From Opitutia bacterium (GTDB taxonomy: Bacteria > Verrucomicrobiota > Verrucomicrobiia > Opitutales > UBA953): a stretch of DNA of 7,766 bases. The position numbers were made by a program, and so were the translations under genes. Numbering within the stretch: position 1 is the stretch's first letter; every line of letters begins with the position of its first letter. The notes below the pieces were generated by a model. The model saw only the letters and a list, made by a program, of their open reading frames with translations. It did not search any database and had not been told where the DNA came from. This document shows positions 1 to 6,545 of the stretch, piece by piece. The stretch lies in assembly GCA_947378845.1 (NCBI GenBank), contig CANCLQ010000036.1, positions 1 to 7,766 on the forward strand, in the 5' to 3' direction.

Positions 1-849
1 GTGGTTCGTGCAGAAACTGACGGCGAAATTAAAATCCCTCTCAAGTTTTTAGGCTATGATAACGGCATCAAGCGTTACAGCTTAAGACAGCGCACCCCTG
101 GAGCGGATTCGCAAGAAATTGTGGTGGGTACGCGCGTTCAATCGGTGTCGATCCCAACCGACTTCAATCTCGATGGCGTGCTACTACGTACTTTCTTCGC
201 CGATGACGCAGCGTTGCCCTTGCGCCGCCAAGATCATGATCGCTGGGAAAAAGTTTTAACGACTGCGATGCTCGAGAACCGCATCGAAGAAACATCAGCA
301 GGTCCAATGCTTCGCACGGGTCGTCGCGTACAATCGGGTGATGTCATTCTTAATTTTGATATTCTCACGGGTGATATGCTCTTTGTGGATCGCATCTCTT
401 ATCACTTCGTTGAGCCAACACGTGGTGACACGATTGTCTTCCGTACCAATCATATTCCTGGACTCGCCGATCGCTACGGCATGCCTTCGCAAAATTATTA
501 CGTTAAACGTTTGGCGGGCATTCCCGGTGATCAACTCCGCATCGATAACGATGGTAAGCTTTGGGTGAATGGTAGCGTGGTCGATAAGCCAACGCCTATG
601 GTGCTTAATTCAAAGCGTGACACGAAGCTGGGCTACTTCGGCTACATCGCAGATATCGGCGACTACTCATATTCAATTCCGCTCACCAAGAATTACACGG
701 TCACTGATAATCATTATTATGCTTTAGGTGATAATTCGGCCAATAGCTTCGACTCACGTGGTTGGGGTGAGGTTCCTGCCGAAGATGTCGTCGGTAGCCC
801 CTTGGTTATTCTCCATCCCTTTACTGCACGCTGGGGTTGGGCGAAATAA
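1..849 (+). CDS. lepB: Signal peptidase I (S26 family), 5'-truncated by window edge
   Basis: This is the C-terminal part of type I signal peptidase, the membrane-bound Ser/Lys protease that cuts signal peptides from exported proteins on the outer face of the inner membrane. Numbering visible residues from 1, it shows TGDMLFVDR (123-131), RGDTIVFR (141-148), YVKRLAGIPGD (167-177, with K169 the expected general-base lysine) and GDNSANSFDSRGWGEVP (243-259), all family signatures. The stop is TAA at 847-849. Codon 1 is GTG, but I treat the gene as open to the left because no transmembrane segment and no catalytic Ser-Met box are visible. That serine normally sits about 36 residues before RGD; here this position (around 105) reads LRTGRRV. 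Residues 1-115 instead look like a beta-rich inserted domain, so the serine probably lies upstream of the window. An inactive paralogue is the alternative. The gene converges with menD. Confidence 0.9.
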   Translation: MVRAETDGEIKIPLKFLGYDNGIKRYSLRQRTPGADSQEIVVGTRVQSVSIPTDFNLDGVLLRTFFADDAALPLRRQDHDRWEKVLTTAMLENRIEETSAGPMLRTGRRVQSGDVILNFDILTGDMLFVDRISYHFVEPTRGDTIVFRTNHIPGLADRYGMPSQNYYVKRLAGIPGDQLRIDNDGKLWVNGSVVDKPTPMVLNSKRDTKLGYFGYIADIGDYSYSIPLTKNYTVTDNHYYALGDNSANSFDSRGWGEVPAEDVVGSPLVILHPFTARWGWAK

Positions 850-860
850 CCTTAGCCTAA

Positions 861-2573
861 TTAACTCCGTAAGCCCGCAATGCGGTGCGCGGCGTCTTTT
901 TCACGATTGGTCGTGAATTCGACAACGCGTACGCCGCGTGCACGTTGATTAATAAGTTTATTTAAAGTCGACCAGGTTTTGGCGTGGGTATGTACAACGC
1001 CGTGAGCGGCGCAGAGTTTACCGATGTCGGTATCTTGCGGTGTGCCCCAGAGTTTTTCAAAATGAGGATTCTTCGCTGCGACGGGTAGGTGATTAAAAAT
1101 CCCGCCGCCATTATTATTAACCACGACTACCGTGAGATCACCTTTATGTTTCTTGGCTGAGAGTAGGGCGTTGCTGTCGTGTAAGAAAGTTAAGTCACCA
1201 CAAAGCAACACGGTGTGTCGTCCATCCATCGATGCCCCAATGGCCGTGGAAACCGTGCCGTCGATACCATTGGCCCCGCGATTATAAATGATTTCAGGAC
1301 CAGGTTTCTTGGGATGATAGAACCACTCGAGGTCGCGAATTGGCATGCTGTTACCAATAACAAGACGATCATCGTCAGTGAGGCTTTCTTCGATTTCCTT
1401 GATGATCCGGCCTTCAAAGGGCCAATTAACATTGGTAATCTTGGCCAGCTTTTTAAACGCTGCCGATTGGTATTTATTCCACGTATCAAGGTAGCTCGCT
1501 TCGGCGACGACTGGCTCAAAGCCCCGCGCCACTAATTTTCCATCTCGGCGAATCCAGCGTGAATGCGTTGGGTCGATATTTTCGCCGGGTTGATTGACTT
1601 GCACGGCAATCACATCGGCTTCTTCGAGCCACTTGCGTAAAACTTTACTGGTCGGCAACGGACCAACGATGATTGCGGCTTTAGGCTTTAGTTTCTTAGC
1701 CACACTCGCATTGCGTAGGATGGAATCGTAAGTTGAAATGAGACGACCGCTAGCAGCGAGATCGCCACGCAGGCTGCCCGCACCATCAGCCAAAATTGGC
1801 CAACCCGATAATTGTGAGAGTTCTAAAATAGCGGCAGAAAATTCCTCGGGAATGACTTCTGCATGCGGTCCGACGATGATGACTCCGTGTCCAGTCTTAG
1901 GTAGGGGCAATAGCGCACTGAGCGGAGAAATTTTCGTAGGCGGATTCAGTGCCTTGGGGATATCAGTGAAGGTTTCTAAATCAAAACCAGCGGGTACCTT
2001 GAAGCCTTTTTCAGCGGCCGCAGGATCAAGTGGATCACGGAAGGGTAAGTTAAGGTGTACGGGGCCTTTAAGCGGGCTCAGTGCATGCTGCCAGCCGTCG
2101 ACCAAGATCTGACGCCAGTAGCGAAGCAGGCTGATATGCGTTGATGGTACAGCGACCTCGGTTGCCCAAACAGGGTAGATGCCAAAGATTCCATTCTGCG
2201 AAATCGTTTGTCCGGAGTGACAGTCGCGCAATTCAGGCGGACGATCCGCCGTGAGAATGATTAACGGCGTGCTCGAGAGACGAGCTTCAATGACAGCAGG
2301 CAGATAATTGGCGGCCGCTGTTCCCGATGTGCAGAGTAAAACGACGGGTCGCTTAGTGGCTTTCGCGATACCGAGAGCAATGAATGCAGCGGAACGTTCG
2401 TCGAGGACGACGGTGACGTGAATCTCTTTCGATTGAGCGAGCGCGAATGCAATCGGCGTCGAACGCGACCCAGGTGAAATAACCGCATGCTTCAGTCCCA
2501 ATCGCTCCAATGTACGCACACCGAGTGCACCCCAGAGGGCGTTCGTGTTGGCGTATTGGGGCGCGGCTGCCAT
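861..2573 (-). CDS. menD: MenD, 2-succinyl-5-enolpyruvyl-6-hydroxy-3-cyclohexene-1-carboxylate synthase
   Basis: MenD is a cytoplasmic ThDP- and metal-dependent enzyme. It joins 2-oxoglutarate, after decarboxylation, to isochorismate to give SEPHCHC, the first step specific to the classical menaquinone pathway. The 570 aa length fits the family (about 550-600). The N-terminal ThDP domain carries ISPGSRSTP (32-40), LDERSAAFIALG (57-68, with E59 the expected cofactor-activating glutamate), TSGTAAANYLPAV (82-94) and TADRPPELRDCHSGQT (108-123). The C-terminal domain carries GNSMPIRD (407-414), NRGANGIDGT (431-440) and the ThDP/metal motif GDL..LHDSNALL (459-471) through NNNGGGIF (486-493). The ATG at 2573 is the natural start, since the first family motif follows about 30 residues later; no Shine-Dalgarno is visible. 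It is the last gene of the leftward run, 88 bp after the DUF3500 gene. No other men gene is in view. Confidence 0.97.
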   Translation of the reverse strand: MAAAPQYANTNALWGALGVRTLERLGLKHAVISPGSRSTPIAFALAQSKEIHVTVVLDERSAAFIALGIAKATKRPVVLLCTSGTAAANYLPAVIEARLSSTPLIILTADRPPELRDCHSGQTISQNGIFGIYPVWATEVAVPSTHISLLRYWRQILVDGWQHALSPLKGPVHLNLPFRDPLDPAAAEKGFKVPAGFDLETFTDIPKALNPPTKISPLSALLPLPKTGHGVIIVGPHAEVIPEEFSAAILELSQLSGWPILADGAGSLRGDLAASGRLISTYDSILRNASVAKKLKPKAAIIVGPLPTSKVLRKWLEEADVIAVQVNQPGENIDPTHSRWIRRDGKLVARGFEPVVAEASYLDTWNKYQSAAFKKLAKITNVNWPFEGRIIKEIEESLTDDDRLVIGNSMPIRDLEWFYHPKKPGPEIIYNRGANGIDGTVSTAIGASMDGRHTVLLCGDLTFLHDSNALLSAKKHKGDLTVVVVNNNGGGIFNHLPVAAKNPHFEKLWGTPQDTDIGKLCAAHGVVHTHAKTWSTLNKLINQRARGVRVVEFTTNREKDAAHRIAGLRS

Positions 2574-2661
2574 GCCTGCAAGGGAAGGAGATAATTAGAC
2601 GCTATCAAGCGGTAATCGCAATTAAACTAAGATGGCCCAACGAATGCTTAAAAGTAGCAGC

Positions 2662-3723
2662 CTATTTTTTGTGCAATAATTTCAGATGCTCAGCGAGTGC
2701 GTCGTAACCAAAGTCTTTTCGTCGATCCCGCCAAACCGTGTGAATGTGGTTGGCGTTGTTCTGCGTATTATCCAATTCGAATAAGAAAGACGGGCCTTCG
2801 ATGCGGTAATAGTGACCTTGACCCGCAACCGTGCCGCCCGCCCAGGCAAAGAAGATTTTATTTTCCGGGGTCGCAGTGATTTCAATCATTTCACCGAGCG
2901 CATATTCCTCGCGCGTTCGGCCTACGTATTCAGCGATGATGCGACCGATTTTAAATTTCTGTTCAGGGGTTAAATCGCTTAACGCAATTCCTTGGCGATT
3001 GGCTACGGCATCCAGCTTCTCCTGATTCTTTGTCGTAATGTCAGCAGGGGCTTGCTCGGCGATGATCGCGATTTTCCGCTGCTCGGTTGTGAGTGACTGA
3101 ATGAGTTCCAGGCCGATTGCGTCTTCCTGATTCAACATCTGAAGTTGATTGCCGTTGGCTTGCGCCGCCGTCACTTGCCCTGGGTTATTACCCATAAAGA
3201 GCGGCGAGGCACTGATGATGTCTCCATTGATAATGGTGAAATTAAGCGAGAGGTGGTGACCTTCCCAACGCCATCCCCAAGTGCCTTTATCTGCCGGAAC
3301 ACCAAAGATAGTTAAATAGTACAATTCAGCGTCGCGGTTAAATTTTCCCTGACCAGCTTCGATCACTTTGAGAATATTCTCCAGCTCGCGAATGGATTCG
3401 GCTTTCAGGTAGCCGCTCTGCGAGAGCGCGGTCTTTAATAAGTTTTGTACAAACGGACGTTGTTTGTCGGAAAGCTGCTTCAAGGGTAGTCCTTGGCGTG
3501 CGCTCGGAACATAAAGCCAGTGGGTTCGGTCTTTGTCGTCAAAAGAGAGTAACGCTAAGCTCTGTTGCGCAGGGGTGAGCACCTTCAGCAATGCCTTCGT
3601 TGCCACAGTCATTTCGGCAGCTGAACTGTGCGCACGCAGTGAACCAGTGGTTAGTAGCAGACCCGCCACCAGTGCTAAAACTCTGCACAGGTTAAGGCTG
3701 AAGAATTTACGCGGTGAGGTCAT
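2662..3723 (-). CDS. Exported DUF3500-family protein, function unknown
   Basis: The product is a 353 aa protein that I place in DUF3500 (PF12006), a family with no established activity. The start chosen is ATG at 3723: it leaves 14 bp after the ABC-F stop and opens directly with a signal peptide (basic R5/K6, hydrophobic 14-26, likely cut after LRA at 29-31). The in-frame ATG at 3780 would add 19 non-hydrophobic residues inside the upstream gene. Family-like landmarks in the mature part are LSFDD (59-63), WGWRWEGHHLSLNFT (149-163), PLFMGNNPGQV (174-184), GQGHYYRIEGPSFLFELD (301-318) and HIHTVWRDRRKDFG (326-339). The clustered His, Trp and Asp residues could form a ligand- or metal-binding site, but that is only inference. 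Location should be periplasmic or extracellular. There is no lipobox and no second membrane segment. The stop is TAG. The short gap suggests co-transcription with the ABC-F gene. Confidence 0.87.
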   Translation of the reverse strand: MTSPRKFFSLNLCRVLALVAGLLLTTGSLRAHSSAAEMTVATKALLKVLTPAQQSLALLSFDDKDRTHWLYVPSARQGLPLKQLSDKQRPFVQNLLKTALSQSGYLKAESIRELENILKVIEAGQGKFNRDAELYYLTIFGVPADKGTWGWRWEGHHLSLNFTIINGDIISASPLFMGNNPGQVTAAQANGNQLQMLNQEDAIGLELIQSLTTEQRKIAIIAEQAPADITTKNQEKLDAVANRQGIALSDLTPEQKFKIGRIIAEYVGRTREEYALGEMIEITATPENKIFFAWAGGTVAGQGHYYRIEGPSFLFELDNTQNNANHIHTVWRDRRKDFGYDALAEHLKLLHKK

Positions 3724-3737
3724 CGGTGATGATTCTA

Positions 3738-5588
3738 TTAATTCTGCACCTGACTGAATCGCGTTGCCGCTTCTTCCCACTGAGCCGACGCAGCTGTTAA
3801 AGCATCATTCGTAGCTTTCAATTCCACATTCAATTCCTGTACGCGGGCTCCTTGAGTGTATGTGGCAGGATCACTCAATTCTTTCATCAACTTTGCCTGC
3901 TTGGCTTCAAGTTCAGCGACTTGTTGTTCGAGTTTGCTGACCTCGTTCTTCAATTTCTTAATTTCAGCTGGGTTAGGTTTGCTGACCACTGGCTTGGCAG
4001 GCTTGGCGACTTCGGCCTTGGCCTGCGTTGGTCGTCCATCCGTAAAACCTGCCGTAAGCGCCGCACGCTCATTCGTTGCCTTCGATTTCTCGAGGTAGTA
4101 TTCGTAATTGCCAGCGTAAGGTGTGAGTCGGCCCGAATGCACGTGTAGTACATTCTTGGCGATTTGCTTAATGAAGTGAACGTCGTGACTGATGAATACG
4201 AGCGTACCTTCGTAACTATTGAGTGCGTAAATCAGCGCATCAATCGAAGCCATATCCAAGTGCGTGGTCGGCTCATCCATCAAAAGGAAGTTTGGCGGAT
4301 TCACCAAGAGGCGTACCAGGGCGAGTCGAGATTTCTCACCACCCGAAAGTACTTTGACCGGCTTATGTACGTCGTCCTTGCGGAATAAAAAGGCACCGAG
4401 CAAACCACGGGCTTGTTGTTCGGTGAGTTTATTATCCACCGTGCGCAATTCCATGACGTTCTCCAAAACCGTTAGCGAAGGATTCAAACTATCGAGTCGG
4501 TTCTGTGCGAAGTAACCAGTGATTACGTTCGTGCCGATTTCACGAGTGCCGCCTTGGGTTGGAATGACGTCAGCTAAGATTTTCAACAACGTGGATTTGC
4601 CGGCGCCGTTGGGCCCGACCAACACGACGCGTTGTCCGCGTTCGCAATTAAAATTCAAATCACGATAAACCACGTGCTCGCCGTAAGACTGTTGAATATG
4701 TTCAAGGTTGATGACCTTCAATCCAGAGCGGGGTGGCTGTGGGAACTTAAACTGAATCTTCTTTAAATCATCTTCAGGTTCATCGACTGCATTCTCGGCC
4801 AGACGGGCGATTTGCTTCTCTTTGGATTTCGCACGCGATGCCATTGAGGCTTTCGCACCGAAGCGATCCACGAAGGTTTGCAGGTGGGCGATTTCTCGCT
4901 GCTGATTCTTAAAAACAGCTTGGTGCTGGGCCTTGCGGGCTTCTTTTTCGACCAAGTATTCATCGTAGTTGCCATGGTAGCTGTGGAGGCGTTGACCGCG
5001 TAATTCAATGATACCGGTGCACAGTGCGTTCAAGAAGGCACGGTCGTGCGAGATCACCACGAGTCCGCCCGAATAACGCGTCAGGTAATCTTGGAACCAA
5101 AGCAGCGCTTCAAGATCGAGGTGATTCGTCGGTTCGTCCAGCAAGAGTAGGGTGGGCTCGCTCACGAGGAGGCGAGCGAGGTGTGCACGCATGACCCAAC
5201 CGCCTGAAAATGTTTTCGCCGCTTTATCGGCATCGCCTTCGCGGAATCCGAGACCCGCTAAAATTTTATGTGCCTTGGGTTCGAGCGTGTAATCGTAATC
5301 CTCGTGCTCAGGATTTAAACTGCGACCACTCGTCGCAATTTGCATGATGGTCTCTTCACCGACGGGTGCGCTTTCCTGTGGTAAGAATCCGAAATCGGAA
5401 CCGCGTTCCCATTCGATGATACCTTCGTCAGGCTTTTCCTTGCCGAGGATTAAATTAAAGAGCGTGGATTTCCCGGCGCCGTTCGCGCCCACCAGTCCGA
5501 GTCGATCGTAACTCGCAATGTTCAACGACACCTCAGCGAAAAGTTCGCGAGGTCCGTAGGACTTAGAAACATTGGCGATAGTCAACAT
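3738..5588 (-). CDS. ABC-F family ATPase (YheS/ABCF3-like, Uup-like tail)
   Basis: A soluble tandem ATPase of 616 aa with no membrane segments. ABC-F proteins bind the ribosomal E site and relieve stalled or abnormal translation; some give antibiotic resistance, which nothing here indicates. NBD1 has Walker A GANGAGKST (34-42), signature FSGGW (127-131), Walker B plus D-loop LLLLDEPTNHLD (147-158) and switch SHD (180-182). A charged interdomain linker (about 205-285) contains HLQTFVDRFGAKASMASRAK (235-254), which resembles the YheS/ABCF3 linker. NBD2 has GPNGAGKST (325-333), LSGGEKSR (414-421), LLMDEPTTHLD (435-445) and SHD (467-469). Only about 85 residues separate Walker A from the signature in NBD1, so a long EttA-type arm is absent. 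A Lys/Ala/Pro-rich spacer (515-540) leads to a heptad-rich coiled coil (about 541-612), as in Uup. ATG at 5588 starts just ahead of the first beta strand. The exact subfamily is uncertain. Confidence 0.95.
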   Translation of the reverse strand: MLTIANVSKSYGPRELFAEVSLNIASYDRLGLVGANGAGKSTLFNLILGKEKPDEGIIEWERGSDFGFLPQESAPVGEETIMQIATSGRSLNPEHEDYDYTLEPKAHKILAGLGFREGDADKAAKTFSGGWVMRAHLARLLVSEPTLLLLDEPTNHLDLEALLWFQDYLTRYSGGLVVISHDRAFLNALCTGIIELRGQRLHSYHGNYDEYLVEKEARKAQHQAVFKNQQREIAHLQTFVDRFGAKASMASRAKSKEKQIARLAENAVDEPEDDLKKIQFKFPQPPRSGLKVINLEHIQQSYGEHVVYRDLNFNCERGQRVVLVGPNGAGKSTLLKILADVIPTQGGTREIGTNVITGYFAQNRLDSLNPSLTVLENVMELRTVDNKLTEQQARGLLGAFLFRKDDVHKPVKVLSGGEKSRLALVRLLVNPPNFLLMDEPTTHLDMASIDALIYALNSYEGTLVFISHDVHFIKQIAKNVLHVHSGRLTPYAGNYEYYLEKSKATNERAALTAGFTDGRPTQAKAEVAKPAKPVVSKPNPAEIKKLKNEVSKLEQQVAELEAKQAKLMKELSDPATYTQGARVQELNVELKATNDALTAASAQWEEAATRFSQVQN

Positions 5589-5651
5589 ATGAGCACTTAA
5601 GCAAAGACGACCTTTACCACGTGCGTCAACGGTCGGCTTCAGTTCTTCGAC

Positions 5652-6464
5652 TTACGACCAGCGCAGCTTACTCCGAAGAATATCGAAATGAGTCAGGTTT
5701 TTCGGGCGAATCAGGCTCAATTGCACCTTCGCCGTACGCACCACCAACGGGAGTCGACTTTGGGCCTCGAGGGTAGGTCGACCATCCACTGAAAGACCGA
5801 GCAAGGCACCGTCTTCACTGTGGATTTCGATTTCCGACTCACCATCAAAAATTAAACTGCGATTGGAAAGCGTGTGAGCGCAAATTGGCGTGAGGGCGAT
5901 GACCGAAGCCGCTGGATCCACGAGCGGACCACCCGCAGCGAGATTGTAAGCGGTCGAGCCCGTTGGCGTAGCTAAAATAAGTCCGTCGGCACGGTAATCA
6001 TTCACGTGTGATCCGTCGGCACGCACCGTGAATCGACCCATGCGGAAAACGTCACGCGTCTTTAGTACGACGTCATTCAATGCGAGTGCGAAAGATTTAT
6101 CCGCAAAACGAATTTCCAAGAGTGCACGATTTTCTAAACGGAAATCTCCGGCGATGATGGATTGAATCGATCCCGCAATGTCATCGCTGGGGTACGCCGC
6201 AAGGAATCCGAGTTTACCGCGATTGATACCAAAGAGTGGAATGCCTTCGAGAGCCGCAGCTTCCGCGATTCCAAGAAAGGTGCCGTCGCCACCAACCACA
6301 CCACACGCGTCGCAACCGGCAATGGTTTCGCGGCGCACGGGCCAACTGTCAGCGAGGACTAATTCGACGCCACTGGCCTTGGTTACGGCCTGAACGGTAC
6401 GCACGATCTCTTCCACACCAGGCTTGGTGCGGTTGACGATGAGTCCTAGTCGGCGAATAGACAT
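5652..6464 (-). CDS. nadK: NAD kinase
   Basis: NAD kinase phosphorylates NAD+ at the adenosine 2'-hydroxyl with ATP or polyphosphate and is the cell's route to NADP. The 270 aa product is a normal compact bacterial form. The N-terminal domain carries GVVGGDGTFL (55-64), with the GGDGT motif and D60 expected to be catalytic, and GINRGKLGFL (79-88). The all-beta C-terminal domain carries ALNDVVL (118-124, Asp where many homologues have Glu), NDYRADGLILATPTGSTAYN (145-164), AAGGPLV (166-172) and LTPICAHTLSNRSLI (181-195). The ATG at 6464 begins MSIRRLGLIVNR, the expected first beta strand with its conserved Asn. No Shine-Dalgarno precedes it. It lies 81 bp after alaS and 63 bp before the ABC-F gene, all in one direction. 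Confidence 0.97.
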   Translation of the reverse strand: MSIRRLGLIVNRTKPGVEEIVRTVQAVTKASGVELVLADSWPVRRETIAGCDACGVVGGDGTFLGIAEAAALEGIPLFGINRGKLGFLAAYPSDDIAGSIQSIIAGDFRLENRALLEIRFADKSFALALNDVVLKTRDVFRMGRFTVRADGSHVNDYRADGLILATPTGSTAYNLAAGGPLVDPAASVIALTPICAHTLSNRSLIFDGESEIEIHSEDGALLGLSVDGRPTLEAQSRLPLVVRTAKVQLSLIRPKNLTHFDILRSKLRWS

Positions 6465-6477
6465 TCACACGAACTTA

Positions 6478-6512
6478 GGCCTTTCCCGTCATTAGGGAAA
6501 GAGCGAAAGCCC
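6478..6512. repeat. Inverted repeat in the alaS-nadK gap, possible leader hairpin
   Basis: A perfect 7-bp inverted repeat, ctttccc (6481-6487) and gggaaag (6495-6501) with a 7-nt loop, sits 17 bp upstream of the nadK start. A second, imperfect pairing overlaps it: ggcctttc (6478-6485) can pair with gaaagccc (6505-6512) at 7 of 8 positions. The two hairpins share an arm and exclude each other. Neither is followed by a T-run on the - strand, so this is not a standard intrinsic terminator. It could be a processing, attenuation or protein-binding site, or chance. Confidence 0.4.
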
Positions 6513-6545
6513 TCTGCTATGCCCAGAAATGGCTAAAACTAGGGG

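Noticed and set aside
1..3. GTG at the first base as the true start of the signal peptidase gene
   Set aside because: Starting here would leave no membrane anchor and no serine box, and the window simply begins in frame; a gene cut by the edge is the simpler reading.
2592..2621. Possible menD promoter on the - strand: TTGCGA (2616-2621), 18 bp, TAATTA (2592-2597)
   Set aside because: The -10 match is poor and such pairs arise often by chance in A+T-rich gaps; not enough to annotate.
3724..3780. Upstream ATG at 3780 as the start of the DUF3500 protein
   Set aside because: It would overlap the ABC-F gene by 43 bp and put 19 polar residues ahead of a well-formed signal peptide that starts exactly at the ATG at 3723.
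5589..5651. nadK/ABC-F gap searched for a promoter or terminator; a TTGACG is present on the - strand
   Set aside because: No acceptable -10 lies 16-18 bp downstream of it and no stable hairpin is seen.
6478..6512. Inverted repeat as an intrinsic terminator of alaS
   Set aside because: The stem is short and no T-run follows it on the - strand.
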